From contig NZ_JBAVHX010000022.1 in the NCBI RefSeq assembly GCF_049686335.1, positions 124,001 through 188,000 of the forward strand: a stretch of DNA of 64,000 nt, written 5' to 3'. Shown here piece by piece: positions 8,977 through 18,353 of the stretch. Source of the stretch: Buttiauxella sp049686335 (lineage in GTDB: Bacteria > Pseudomonadota > Gammaproteobacteria > Enterobacterales > Enterobacteriaceae). Made by a program: the position numbers and the translations under genes. A model generated the notes under the pieces. The model did not search any database. It saw only the letters and a program-made list of their open reading frames with translations, and had not been told where the DNA came from. The number at the start of each line of letters is the position of its first letter. Position 1 is the first letter of the stretch.

Positions 8977-10665
8977 ATGTACGAGTTTAACCTGGTGTTA
9001 CTGCTGCTTCAGCAGATGTGCGTCTATCTGGTTATCGCCTGGTTGATGAGTAAAACGCGCGTGTTTATCCCGCTGATGCAGGTCACCGTCCGTTTACCCC
9101 ACAAACTTTTGTGCTACGTCACCTTCTCCATCTTCTGCATTATGGGCACCTATTTTGGTCTGCACATTGACGACTCCATCGCCAACACGCGCGCCATTGG
9201 CGCCGTGATGGGAGGCTTGCTCGGCGGGCCGTTAGTGGGCGGGCTGGTCGGGCTGACTGGCGGACTGCATCGTTATTCAATGGGCGGCATGACGGCGTTG
9301 AGCTGCATGTTTTCCACCATCGTCGAAGGTCTGCTCGGCGGGTTGTTACATCGTTTACTGATTCGCCGTGGGCGCAGCGATTTATTGTTTAATCCGCTGA
9401 CCGCAGGCGGGATTACGCTGGTGGCTGAGATTTTCCAGATGGGCATAATTCTGCTGATCGCCCGCCCATTTGCTGACGCCCTGCATTTAGTGAAAAGTAT
9501 TGCCGCGCCAATGGTGGTCACTAACACCGTGGGGGCGGCGTTATTCATGCGTATTTTGCTCGACAAACGCGCGATGCTGGAAAAGTACACCTCGGCATTT
9601 TCAGCCACCGCGCTGAAAGTCGCCGCCTCCACCGAAGGGATTTTGCGCCAGGGTTTTAACCAGGAAAACAGCATGAAAGTAGCGCAGGTGCTGCATCATG
9701 AGCTGGATATTGGGGCCGTCGCCATCACCGATAATGAAAAGCTGCTGGCGTTTACCGGCATCGGTGCGGATCACCATCTACCCGGTCGTCCTATTTCTTC
9801 TGAATATACCTGGCAGGCCATCGAGCGCGGCGAAGTGGTGTATGCCGATGGCAATGAAGTGCCGTATCGCTGCTCGCTGCATCCCCACTGCAAACTTGGC
9901 TCGACGCTGGTTATCCCGCTGTATGGCGAGAACAGCCGCGTGATTGGTACCATCAAACTCTATGAAGCGAAAAACCGCCTGTTCAGCTCCATTAACCGCA
10001 CGCTGGGCGAAGGCATTGCACAACTGTTATCTGCACAAATTTTAGCGGGGCAGTACGAACGGCAAAAGCAGATGCTGACGCAGTCAGAAATCAAACTGCT
10101 GCACGCGCAGGTCAATCCACATTTCTTGTTTAACGCACTGAATACGCTGGTGGCGGTTATTCGCCGGGATAACGAACAGGCGTGTCAGCTGGTGCAATAT
10201 CTCTCGACTTTCTTCCGTAAAAATTTAAAACGCCCGAGCGAGATTGTGACCCTTGCCGATGAAATCGAGCACGTGAACGCTTATCTGCAAATCGAACAGG
10301 CACGTTTTCAGTCGCGCTTAAAAGTGCAACTCAATGTCCCGACGTCTCTGGCGCAGATACGCTTACCGGCCTTCACTTTGCAGCCGATTGTCGAAAACGC
10401 GATTAAACACGGCACCTCGCAACTGCTTGGGGTCGGCGAAATCACGATTAACGCCTGTCAGACGGGCGAATATTTACACTTGTCAGTGGAAGACAATGCC
10501 GGTTTATATCAACAAAACACGCATGCCAGCGGGTTGGGCATGAGCCTGGTGGATAAGCGCCTGCGCGCCCGCTACGGCGATGACTGCGGCATTAAAGTGG
10601 ATTTTGAGACTGACCGATTTACCCGCATTACCCTACGTTTACCTCTGGAGGAAACCCCATGTTAA
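8977..10665 (+). CDS. btsS: Pyruvate-responsive sensor histidine kinase BtsS (YehU)
   Basis: LytS-family membrane kinase, 562 residues (E. coli 561), described in E. coli as a high-affinity pyruvate sensor. The N-terminal ~200 residues hold the 5TM-LYT region with GLLGGPLVGGLVGLTGG and HRYSMGG motifs. A GAF-like domain follows (about 210-350), then the His_kinase domain with H382 in NPHFLFNALNT, and a HATPase with PIVENAIKHG and GLGMSLVDKRL. The residues after the phospho-acceptor site read LVAVIRRD where E. coli has IKAVIRRD, a minor change. The stop overlaps btsR by 7 bp, so the two are translationally coupled. A likely target of the pair lies 7 kb downstream (boxes at 18578-18626). Confidence 0.97.
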   Translation: MYEFNLVLLLLQQMCVYLVIAWLMSKTRVFIPLMQVTVRLPHKLLCYVTFSIFCIMGTYFGLHIDDSIANTRAIGAVMGGLLGGPLVGGLVGLTGGLHRYSMGGMTALSCMFSTIVEGLLGGLLHRLLIRRGRSDLLFNPLTAGGITLVAEIFQMGIILLIARPFADALHLVKSIAAPMVVTNTVGAALFMRILLDKRAMLEKYTSAFSATALKVAASTEGILRQGFNQENSMKVAQVLHHELDIGAVAITDNEKLLAFTGIGADHHLPGRPISSEYTWQAIERGEVVYADGNEVPYRCSLHPHCKLGSTLVIPLYGENSRVIGTIKLYEAKNRLFSSINRTLGEGIAQLLSAQILAGQYERQKQMLTQSEIKLLHAQVNPHFLFNALNTLVAVIRRDNEQACQLVQYLSTFFRKNLKRPSEIVTLADEIEHVNAYLQIEQARFQSRLKVQLNVPTSLAQIRLPAFTLQPIVENAIKHGTSQLLGVGEITINACQTGEYLHLSVEDNAGLYQQNTHASGLGMSLVDKRLRARYGDDCGIKVDFETDRFTRITLRLPLEETPC

Positions 10666-11387
10666 AAGTGCTGATTGTCGACGACGAGCCGCTGGCGCGT
10701 GAAAACCTGCGTATCATGCTGCAAAACGAGCCTGACCTTGAGATTGTGGGGGAGTGTGGTAATGCGGTGGAAGCGATTGGCGCGGTGCATCGTCTGCGCC
10801 CCGATGTGGTGTTTGCAGATATCCAGATGCCGCGCATCAGCGGGCTGGAAATGGCGAGCATGCTGGATCCGGAACAGCGTCCCTACATCGTGTTTCTCAC
10901 CGCTTTTGATGAGTACGCGGTGCAGGCATTCGAAGAACACGCTTTTGACTATTTGCTCAAACCGATAGAGAGCAAACGGCTGGAGAAAACCTTACACCGG
11001 TTGCGCCATGAACGCGTCGATCAGGACATGACGCTGCTCGCGCCAAACCAGGAAGACCTCAAATTTATCCCGTGCACCGGGCAGAGCCGAATTTACCTGC
11101 TACAAATGGAGGAGGTGATGTTTGCCAGTAGCAGAATGAGCGGCGTGTATGTTACCAACGCCCACGGCGCTGAAGGGTTCACGGAATTGACGTTGCGCAC
11201 CCTCGAAAGCCGTACCCCGCTGGTGCGCTGCCATCGACAATATCTGGTCAATATGGCGCATCTCAAAGAGATCCGCTTTGAAGACGGAGGGCAGGCCGAA
11301 CTGATGCTGCGCGATGGGCAGTCCGTTCCGGTTAGCCGTCGATATTTAAAAAGCCTGAAAGAGGCACTGGGGCTTAAAGCAATATAG
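10659..11387 (+). CDS. btsR: Response regulator BtsR (YehT), LytTR family
   Basis: 242 residues (E. coli 239). The receiver domain has the acidic pair D8-D9, the phosphorylation site D54 (VFADIQMPRISG) and K in LLKPIES. The C-terminal LytTR DNA-binding domain spans about 140-240 (VRCHRQYLVNMAHLKEIRFE). In E. coli it activates btsT (yjiY) by binding direct repeats of ACC(G/A)CT(C/T)A with a 13-bp spacer. The same motif occurs three times before the CstA-family gene at 18705, which points to an additional local target in this organism. Confidence 0.97.
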   Translation: MLKVLIVDDEPLARENLRIMLQNEPDLEIVGECGNAVEAIGAVHRLRPDVVFADIQMPRISGLEMASMLDPEQRPYIVFLTAFDEYAVQAFEEHAFDYLLKPIESKRLEKTLHRLRHERVDQDMTLLAPNQEDLKFIPCTGQSRIYLLQMEEVMFASSRMSGVYVTNAHGAEGFTELTLRTLESRTPLVRCHRQYLVNMAHLKEIRFEDGGQAELMLRDGQSVPVSRRYLKSLKEALGLKAI

Positions 11388-11456
11388 TTTTAGGGTATAT
11401 AGCGCTATCTCTATATACTGCCCGCTTTCCAGATTTAGAACGAGGGAACCACCACT

Positions 11457-11927
11457 ATGATGAATAACGACGTACTGCGCAGCGTGCGCTACATGCTGAA
11501 TTTGGGCAATGACGATATGGTGAAAATTTTCGCCCTGACCGACACTGCCGTGACTGCTGAGCAGATCGTAACCTGGACCAAAAAAGAAGACGAAGAGAAC
11601 TTCAAACTTTGCCCGGACATTCTGATGGCAAACTTCCTTAACGGTTTGATTTACTTCAAACGCGGTAAAGATGAAAGCAAGCCTGCACCGAAAATTGAAC
11701 GCAAGATGACCAATAACATCATCCTGAAAAAGCTGCGTATTGCGTTTGATTTGAAAACTGATGACGTACTTGAAATTCTGACGACCCAGGAATTCCGCAT
11801 CTCTATGCCAGAAATCACGGCGATGATGCGCGCACCAGAAAACAAAAACTTCCGTGAATGTGGCGACCAGTTTCTGCGCTACTTCCTGCGTGGTTTAACC
11901 GCACGCGTGCACGTCGCGAAGAAGTAA
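11457..11927 (+). CDS. yehS: DUF1456 protein YehS
   Basis: Small cytoplasmic protein of 156 residues (E. coli YehS has 156) built of two homologous ~65-residue repeats. Each starts NN-(D/I)-(V/I)-L-(R/K) and contains an acidic D-(D)-M/V-(L/V)-(K/E)-I helix and a C-(P/G)-D segment (repeats at about 2-68 and 79-150). The repeats look like a duplicated small helical domain. Function unknown. Gene order btsS-btsR-yehS matches E. coli; a 69-bp gap after btsR suggests a separate or weakly coupled transcript. Confidence 0.95.
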   Translation: MMNNDVLRSVRYMLNLGNDDMVKIFALTDTAVTAEQIVTWTKKEDEENFKLCPDILMANFLNGLIYFKRGKDESKPAPKIERKMTNNIILKKLRIAFDLKTDDVLEILTTQEFRISMPEITAMMRAPENKNFRECGDQFLRYFLRGLTARVHVAKK

Positions 11928-11937
11928 ATTTTATTGC

Positions 11938-11996
11938 GCTTATCCACTCTACGACTGCATTTCGTAGGTCGGATAAGCGCCAGCGTCATCCGACAC
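11938..11996. repeat. REP-like repeat (GGATAAGCG type)
   Basis: Contains CGCTTATCC (about 11938) and its complement GGATAAGCG, then a REP-type palindrome GTCGGATAAGCGCCAGCGTCATCCGAC ending near 11993. It lies between yehS and the convergent XdhC-like gene, a typical REP location. Confidence 0.75.
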
Positions 11997-12016
11997 AAAA
12001 CCTCGAATCTCCGACG

Positions 12017-12985
12017 CTATCCCCGCGCTTCGTTTTTCCTTTTTACGATATCCGCCATCACTGCGAGTGCGATTTCTGCTGGTGTTTTGCTGCCAAGAGG
12101 TAAGCCAATGGGCGCATGTATGCGTTGCAACTCATCAGGGCTTAACTCCGCCAGCTTCTCTAAACGCTCAAGCCGCCGCGCGCTGTTCTTCTGCGACCCC
12201 ATCGCACCAATGTAAAACGCAGGTGTATTCACCGCTTCCATCATTGTCAGGTCATCCATACGTGGATCGTGAGTCAGTGCGACAATCGCGGTATTGGCGT
12301 GGCAGGACTGCTGCTCGAGATAGTTCGCCGGGAATTGTTTCAGCAGCGTAATGTCAGTTTTAAGCTGGGCGGCAAAATTCTCCAGCGCCTCTGGCCGGTT
12401 CTCACAAACCAACACTTCAAAGCCCAGGGAACTGGCAAACTCGGCGCAAAACAGCGCGACGCTCGACAACCCGGCAATCAGCAAACGCGGGGCGGCAGCA
12501 ATATGCAATGTCACCTGTTGCCCGTGGCGTTCAACCTGGGTCATATCCGCAAACTCTGTTACTTCCAGATGACGGCAAGGCTCAGGGAGCGTAAGGCGTT
12601 TTTCCAGAGCAAAATGACCATTTAATGCTTCACTCATTCTTTCGAGATACTGCACATTCCCGGGCGTTGCAGGCAGGTATTCGACCAGAATATCCAATAC
12701 GCCGCCACAGGGCAGCGCGATACCCGGCTCCAGCCCGCCTTCGCCATAACGCACAATCTGGCTGGCTTGCTGATACTCACCTTGCGCGATGCGCTGCAAA
12801 AAATCCTCTTCCACACAGCCACCCGAAAGCGAGCCACAAAAACGCCGATCGGCGGTTGCAACCATTAAGGCTCCCGGTGAGCGGGGCGATGAACCATAGG
12901 TATTTAACACCGTACACAGCCAGACCGGTTGTTCGGCAAGCCAGACGCAAGCCGTGCGAATCACACTGATATCAAGATGCTGCAT
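12017..12985 (-). CDS. XdhC/CoxI-family molybdenum hydroxylase maturation factor
   Basis: About 322 residues from ATG 12985 (MQHLDISV); a GTG four codons upstream is possible. The N-terminal XdhC_CoxI domain has the SSPRSPGA...GSLSGGCVEEDFL signature. The C-terminal Rossmann-like domain has LLIAGLSSVALFCAEF and ALTHDPRMDDLTMMEAV...YIGAMGSQKN. Family members such as PaoD and XdhC bind the molybdopterin cofactor, help its sulfuration and insert it into xanthine dehydrogenase-family enzymes. The first codons overlap the end of the MocA-like gene, and the pair is divergent from the hydroxylase structural genes that start at 13765, which are the obvious clients. Confidence 0.92.
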   Translation of the reverse strand: MQHLDISVIRTACVWLAEQPVWLCTVLNTYGSSPRSPGALMVATADRRFCGSLSGGCVEEDFLQRIAQGEYQQASQIVRYGEGGLEPGIALPCGGVLDILVEYLPATPGNVQYLERMSEALNGHFALEKRLTLPEPCRHLEVTEFADMTQVERHGQQVTLHIAAAPRLLIAGLSSVALFCAEFASSLGFEVLVCENRPEALENFAAQLKTDITLLKQFPANYLEQQSCHANTAIVALTHDPRMDDLTMMEAVNTPAFYIGAMGSQKNSARRLERLEKLAELSPDELQRIHAPIGLPLGSKTPAEIALAVMADIVKRKNEARG

Positions 12986-13562
12986 GATTTTTCTCACTTT
13001 GTTGTGTCAGCTGTGAAGGAAGATCGATATCGCGTTGTGAGTCGACATCGTTAACATTGATAAAATGAATGGTTTCACCGCGCAGTAATTCACGCGCACC
13101 GTTATCACCGCTTAACTGGCAAAGTTGGCGATACCAGCCGGGGGAAAACCCTACCGGATGACCCGGCTGCGCGTTTGCGCAAGGCCGCACCAGCGGGTGA
13201 GTTTCCAGAGCCTGCGCCACCTCGACAAACACCGCAGCGCTGACAAACGGCATATCCGCCAGATGAATCAGCCAGCCGTGCCAGTCTGGGGTTGCGTGAA
13301 CACCGGCAGCAATTGACTCGCCCAATCCGCTACTCTCGATAAGCGTAACCGGAACCTGTTGCGCACTGCACAACGCCTGAATGTGACTGTTTTCCGGGCG
13401 AGTCACCACATGAACCGCCAGGCCCGAGGCCAGCGCATGGCGCAGTGTTTGCGCAAACACGCTTTCATCATTGAGCAACGCATCAAGTTTATTGCCTTGC
13501 CCACCGGCTTTTTTGAAGCGTTCCGCACGCCCAGCGGCGGCGATAATAATGCCTGCTTTCAT
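12972..13562 (-). CDS. MocA-like molybdenum cofactor cytidylyltransferase
   Basis: About 196 residues from ATG 13562 (MKAGIIIAAAGRAERF), close to E. coli MocA (192). The NTP-transferase-3 fold is shown by the N-terminal AAAGRAERF..GNKL nucleotide loop, LADMPF (metal-binding Asp) near residue 100, and the NAQPGHPVGFS segment. MocA links CMP to molybdopterin to give MCD, the cofactor form used by bacterial aldehyde oxidases of the xanthine dehydrogenase family. Its position beside XdhC-like and hydroxylase genes supports this role. An in-frame start upstream (13625) would add a Lys/Arg-rich extension without family support. Confidence 0.88.
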   Translation of the reverse strand: MKAGIIIAAAGRAERFKKAGGQGNKLDALLNDESVFAQTLRHALASGLAVHVVTRPENSHIQALCSAQQVPVTLIESSGLGESIAAGVHATPDWHGWLIHLADMPFVSAAVFVEVAQALETHPLVRPCANAQPGHPVGFSPGWYRQLCQLSGDNGARELLRGETIHFINVNDVDSQRDIDLPSQLTQQSEKNHAAS

Positions 13563-13764
13563 ATTCAGGACTGATTCCTCAGTGCTTTCTTGATGACGCA
13601 ATATGATGAAACGTTTGCGCAACAATGTTTTTTTTATGAAAATGAGATGTTAATTCTCACATGATTTAGGTTAAATATATATACTTATATTCAGTGCGGA
13701 AATGTATAAGAATCACGCTTAATTGTTTGAAAAAAAGACAATAATAATTTAAACGGGACGTTTT

Positions 13765-16554
13765 ATGAGCAATTTCAATCCATCACGGCGCCGCTTTATC
13801 AAGAGCGCCGTGGTCGCAGGTGTCGCGGTCTACCTCGCCCCTCTTTATAGCCGTGCCTATGCCGCGCTATTCGAAGAAAAAATCCTCCAGTCTCCAAACT
13901 GGGATGCAAAAAACAAACGCATTCGTTTCCGCATTGATGGCCGTTCTAAAGTCATGGGGCAAAAAGTCTTTGCGCGTGATATCCGTGCCGTCGACATGCC
14001 GCACTGGCCGCAAAAACAAGCCCATGCCTTTATCTTGCGTACGACCAAAGCTGACCGCTTGTTCAGCGGTATCGACCTCTCTTTGCTCGGCGATGACCTG
14101 AAACCTGACCGCCTGGTCACCGCCGAAGATTTAGCGCGTGATGGCCTGGCCTTCCCGGCGTTTTACGGTGACGACATGCTGTTGCCGACTGGTAAAACGC
14201 CAGCGTATCTGGGGCAAGCTGTCGCAATTCTCATCTACCACGACTTTGCCCGCTTCCGCTTTGCAAAAGACAAACTGAAATTTAAAGACGACGTCATTCA
14301 GTATGGCGCTGAAACCGGGCCGCTGGAGCGTGATCCGTGGGGAACCTTCCGCTTCGTGCGCGTCGGTGGCGAAACATCGCAAGATGACGACAAATTCTCC
14401 AGCCTGAAAGATATGCCGATTTTCCCGACGGCCATGAGAAAGCATTTGCCGGTCTGGCCTGAAGGGCGTGAAGGCGGCAAGCTGGACGAAGAAGGCATGT
14501 ATTACGCGGGCATGATTGCCGATGAGCTGAAAAGCCCACCGCAAGACTGGCTGGTCATGTCGCGCCGTTACACCACTCAATCGATTGATACCGCAGCCCT
14601 TGAGCCGGATAACGCCAATGGCTGGTTCGACGAAACCACACAAACGTTGCATTTAGTCGTACCGACGCAATCTCCGCAGGAAGTGGCGGACGAAATGCCA
14701 CGCATGCTGGCAAAACGCACAACACCGGTGAAACAGCTGATTCTGCATCCGTGTTACACCGTCGGTTATGGTTCCAAAGATCACTACAACTTCCCGTATT
14801 ACGGCGCGGTGGCGGCGATGTATGGCGACGGGCATCCGGTGCGTCTGGCCAATGACCGCTACGAGCAGTTCCAGAGTTCGCTCAAACGTCACGCTTTTGA
14901 TATGAACTACACCATCGCGGTGAACAAAAAGACCGGCATCATGCAGTCATTTTTGGGTGACATGACGGCCAACGGTGGCGGGCGCAGCAACTTTACCCCG
15001 TCGGTATCGATGGTGGGTGCTACGGCTGCACAATCTATTTATTACTTCCAGAAAAGCGATTTATCAGCGGTGGGTGTGGCTTCTCGTGCCATCGATGCTG
15101 GTTCCGCTCGCGGCTACGGCACACTGCAAAGTATGGCAGCCACTGAAATGATGGTCGATGAAATTGCCGCAGAACTGAATATCGATCCGATTGAATTCCG
15201 CATGCGCAACGCGCTGAAATCTGGCATGAAAAACACTCAGGGTGCGATTCCTGCCGGCGCGATTCGTGTGGATGAAGTGCTGGCAAAAGCCGCTAAACAT
15301 GAGATGTGGCTGAAGCGTGCTGAACGTAAAGCCGAATTTGAAATGAAAAACCCGGGCAAACGCTTTGGCGTGGGCTTCGGTTGCGTACAAAAAGATTTTG
15401 GTACCGGGGCGGAAACCTCATTTGCGCGGGTGGAAGTCAGCGCCGATGGACGCGTTATTTTGTATCACAGCGGCGCGGAAATGGGCACCGGCATGTCAAC
15501 GTCGCAATCGGTACTGTGCGCGCAGTGGTTGGGTAAACCAGCTGACGAATCGCATTTCTCGGTGACGGACTGGACATCGCTGCCGATTATCACCAGTGGT
15601 GACCCGTACATTATGTCGCAGGAAGAACAGGACAAACTGGCGGCGAATCCCTCCTGGTCGCCGTCTTATTGCTCGCCATCCAGCGCCAGTAACTCAGCCT
15701 ATTATTTCTCTCACAGCACGCGAGAAGCCGCACGTCTGGTGTTTGAACAGGGCTTGTGGCCGGCGGCGATGTCTATCTGGACCACCGGCATTGGCGGCGG
15801 CCAGGCCGCGCCATTAGTGGTGCGCATCGAAGACGCCCGTTGGGTTGAAGGCGGTTTAACCGCGGCAGGACTGGAAATTCTCAGCCTCGAATTGTTAGCG
15901 AAAAAAGCCCATGAAATGGGGCTAATGACCGGTGCGGCGGTACACGTGTTTAACCGCTGGCAGTGGGCAGAAGCCGATTTCACCCTCAACCAACAAACCA
16001 GACGCCTGCCGATTGATGGCCTGGCGGTGCGCAATGGCAGCGGTGAATTCACCACGCTTGCACGCAGTAACGTCTATTACCCGCCTACGCAGCGTAATAA
16101 CGCGTCGGTAACTTATTACAGCGCCGTCGGCACGCTGGCCGAAGTCGCTGTGAGCCTGGCGACAGGCGAAGTGGAATTGTTGAATCACCACTCGATTATG
16201 GAGTGCGGCAACTTAATCGTACCTGAGCTGGTGTCCGGACAGTTGCAAGGCGGCCTGGCGATGGGTATCGGCCACGCGCTACACGAATATTTACCACTCT
16301 ATGAAGACGGACCAGGCAACGGGACATGGAACTTCAACCGTTATCACCTGCCGCGTGCCAGTGACGTTGCGGTCTGGAAACAGACTGGCGATGTACTGCC
16401 GGCGCTTTCGGAAACCGACCCGCCAAAAGGTATGGCTGAAGTCGTGATGATCCCGGTCGTCGCTGCGCTGGTTAACGCCATCGCCGATGCCACCGGCCAC
16501 CGTTTCCGTGATTTGCCTGTCCGTGCTGAAAATATTCGTGAGGTATTACCATGA
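13765..16554 (+). CDS. Molybdopterin-binding large subunit of a periplasmic aldehyde/N-heterocycle hydroxylase
   Basis: 929-residue catalytic subunit of the xanthine oxidase family, of the single-chain IorB/aldehyde dehydrogenase type. The N-terminus has a clear Tat signal (SRRRFIK at 7-13, then a hydrophobic stretch and SRAYA). Cofactor-region motifs include the Gly-rich NGGGRSN, GAEMGTGMSTSQS and, near the C-terminus, KGMAEVVMIP, whose Glu fits the catalytic base. The downstream genes encode a 2Fe-2S subunit without a signal, presumably carried through Tat by this subunit, and a membrane-anchored cytochrome c. Together they should oxidise an aldehyde or aromatic heterocycle in the periplasm and pass electrons to the respiratory chain. 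ATG 13765 follows GGGACG; the 200-bp upstream region is very AT-rich and shared with the divergent mocA-like gene. Confidence 0.92.
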   Translation: MSNFNPSRRRFIKSAVVAGVAVYLAPLYSRAYAALFEEKILQSPNWDAKNKRIRFRIDGRSKVMGQKVFARDIRAVDMPHWPQKQAHAFILRTTKADRLFSGIDLSLLGDDLKPDRLVTAEDLARDGLAFPAFYGDDMLLPTGKTPAYLGQAVAILIYHDFARFRFAKDKLKFKDDVIQYGAETGPLERDPWGTFRFVRVGGETSQDDDKFSSLKDMPIFPTAMRKHLPVWPEGREGGKLDEEGMYYAGMIADELKSPPQDWLVMSRRYTTQSIDTAALEPDNANGWFDETTQTLHLVVPTQSPQEVADEMPRMLAKRTTPVKQLILHPCYTVGYGSKDHYNFPYYGAVAAMYGDGHPVRLANDRYEQFQSSLKRHAFDMNYTIAVNKKTGIMQSFLGDMTANGGGRSNFTPSVSMVGATAAQSIYYFQKSDLSAVGVASRAIDAGSARGYGTLQSMAATEMMVDEIAAELNIDPIEFRMRNALKSGMKNTQGAIPAGAIRVDEVLAKAAKHEMWLKRAERKAEFEMKNPGKRFGVGFGCVQKDFGTGAETSFARVEVSADGRVILYHSGAEMGTGMSTSQSVLCAQWLGKPADESHFSVTDWTSLPIITSGDPYIMSQEEQDKLAANPSWSPSYCSPSSASNSAYYFSHSTREAARLVFEQGLWPAAMSIWTTGIGGGQAAPLVVRIEDARWVEGGLTAAGLEILSLELLAKKAHEMGLMTGAAVHVFNRWQWAEADFTLNQQTRRLPIDGLAVRNGSGEFTTLARSNVYYPPTQRNNASVTYYSAVGTLAEVAVSLATGEVELLNHHSIMECGNLIVPELVSGQLQGGLAMGIGHALHEYLPLYEDGPGNGTWNFNRYHLPRASDVAVWKQTGDVLPALSETDPPKGMAEVVMIPVVAALVNAIADATGHRFRDLPVRAENIREVLP

Positions 16555-17105
16555 GCATCAAAACTAAACCTATCACCCTGACTATCAACAACAAACCGTA
16601 CGGCCCGATGGATGTGCCGGAAGGGTTGATGATGATCGATTTCCTGCACGAATATGTCTATTTGACCGGTTCACGTCTGGGTTGCGGACAGGGTATTTGC
16701 CACGCCTGTGTGGCGATTGTCGATAACCCAAGCGGCACCAGCGAAGAAGTGCGCACCTGCATCACTGGCGCCCATTTCTTTAACGGCAAAAAAGTCCGCA
16801 CCGTTGAAGGCCACGCCAAAGTGGATGAACAAGGCGAAGTGGTTGAGCTTTCCCCCATTCAGCAATCTTTCCTCGATCATTACAGCTTCCAGTGTGGTTA
16901 CTGCACACCGGGCTTTGTGAATGCCGCGACAATTTTTGTTGAAAAGCTCAAGCGTGAACCTATCGAGCGTGACAACCTGGAAGAGGCGATTTCTCACGCG
17001 CTGGAAAACCATATCTGTCGTTGCACCGGATACGTGCGTTATTACGAAGCCGTGCGCGACGTGGTGTTGAAAACGCCGGGCCTGGTGAAGGAGGGGGCGA
17101 AATGA
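16551..17105 (+). CDS. 2Fe-2S subunit of the molybdenum hydroxylase
   Basis: 184 residues. The N-terminal plant-type ferredoxin domain binds one cluster through C45, C50, C53 and C70 (GCGQGICHAC...RTC). The C-terminal helical domain binds the second through C115, C118 (QCGYCTPG), C156 and C158 (HICRCTGY). No signal peptide is present, so export must depend on the Tat signal of the large subunit. It overlaps the large-subunit gene by 4 bp (ATGA) and the cytochrome gene by 4 bp, a tightly coupled trio. It is the electron relay between the Mo centre and the haems. Confidence 0.95.
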   Translation: MSIKTKPITLTINNKPYGPMDVPEGLMMIDFLHEYVYLTGSRLGCGQGICHACVAIVDNPSGTSEEVRTCITGAHFFNGKKVRTVEGHAKVDEQGEVVELSPIQQSFLDHYSFQCGYCTPGFVNAATIFVEKLKREPIERDNLEEAISHALENHICRCTGYVRYYEAVRDVVLKTPGLVKEGAK

Positions 17106-18343
17106 AAAAACGTCTCGCGCTCATTGTGCTGGCGATAATCGTCATTATTGTGGCGATCCTTTACTGGCGGGAATACCGCACCTATGACGGTCCGGTGCAG
17201 AAAGTGACGGCCAGCAAGGAGCAAATCGAGCGGGGTAGTTATCTGGCGAAAGCCGCTGACTGCGCGGCTTGTCACACTGCATCGGGTGGCGCACCGCTGG
17301 CAGGGGGGTATCCGCTGGAATCCCCATACGGTACTATTTACGGCAGCAACCTGACACCGTCAGCGGATTACGGGATCGGTCGCTGGACGAAAGATGACTT
17401 CTACAAAGCGCTGACCGAAGGCGTGACCCCGACCGGGCGTCATCTGTTCCCGGCGATGCCTTACACGTCGTACAAAAATATTACGCGTCAGGATTCCGAT
17501 GACATGTATGCCTATTTGATGACGCGCCCAGCGGTTGATGTGGCAACGCCTGACAACGAAATGGCCTTCCCGTTCAACCAGCGTATCGCGCTGATTGGCT
17601 GGAATATCCTGTTCCATAGCAACGATCCTCTACCGGCGATTTCAGAAGGTAATTCCGCCGACTGGCATCGTGGCCGTTATCTGGCCGATGTGCTTGGGCA
17701 CTGTGGCGAATGCCATACCGAGCGCGGATTACTCGGTCAAATGAAGCTGGATAAAGCGATGCAGGGCGGGGAATTAGGGCGCTTTATGGCACCTGATATT
17801 ACGCCTAAAGCGTTGGCGCAACGTGGATGGACGCCGCAGGATGTGAGTCAATTCCTGACTACGGGTATGGCCCCGCAAGGCAGCGCGTTTAGTGAAATGC
17901 ACATGGTGGTTGACCTGAGCACGCAGCACCTGACGCCTGGGGATCAGAAAGCGATGGCGACCTACCTGATGGGTGAAGCGCCTCCGGCTGCGGTTCCGGC
18001 ACCACTCGGTAAAGGAAGCGAAGCAGGGCGCATGACTTATCTCGACCAGTGTGCCGGTTGTCACGCACGTGAAGGCGAGGGCAAACCGCATGTCGCGGTT
18101 TCGATGCTGAACAATGCGACGTTGCGCCAGCCAGATGCCAAAAACCTGATTGTCTCGGTGCTTGACGGACTGCCAGCGCAGAATTTCCCGAACGGGGAAA
18201 GCATGCAAAGTATGCCGGGCTTTGGCGATCGCTTGAACGATGAGCAGGTCGCTGAACTGGTGAACTATCTGCGTGTGACCTGGGGTGGTTTGCCAGGGGA
18301 TGTGACGGCTGAGCAGGTGAAAGCGCTGCGTTCAGAGAAGTAA
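17102..18343 (+). CDS. Membrane-anchored tri-haem cytochrome c subunit
   Basis: 413 residues from ATG 17102 (MKKRLALIV). One N-terminal hydrophobic helix (about 4-21) serves as uncleaved anchor or signal. Three haem-attachment motifs are visible: CAACH (54-58), CGECH (201-205) and CAGCH (317-321), in three cytochrome c domains like those of acetic-acid-bacterial alcohol/aldehyde dehydrogenases and gluconate dehydrogenase. It would pass electrons from the hydroxylase to ubiquinone or another cytochrome. The presence of such a subunit separates this enzyme from E. coli PaoABC, which uses a FAD subunit instead. The start overlaps the 2Fe-2S gene stop by 4 bp. Confidence 0.94.
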   Translation: MKKRLALIVLAIIVIIVAILYWREYRTYDGPVQKVTASKEQIERGSYLAKAADCAACHTASGGAPLAGGYPLESPYGTIYGSNLTPSADYGIGRWTKDDFYKALTEGVTPTGRHLFPAMPYTSYKNITRQDSDDMYAYLMTRPAVDVATPDNEMAFPFNQRIALIGWNILFHSNDPLPAISEGNSADWHRGRYLADVLGHCGECHTERGLLGQMKLDKAMQGGELGRFMAPDITPKALAQRGWTPQDVSQFLTTGMAPQGSAFSEMHMVVDLSTQHLTPGDQKAMATYLMGEAPPAAVPAPLGKGSEAGRMTYLDQCAGCHAREGEGKPHVAVSMLNNATLRQPDAKNLIVSVLDGLPAQNFPNGESMQSMPGFGDRLNDEQVAELVNYLRVTWGGLPGDVTAEQVKALRSEK

Positions 18344-18353
18344 GGTAAAGCGG

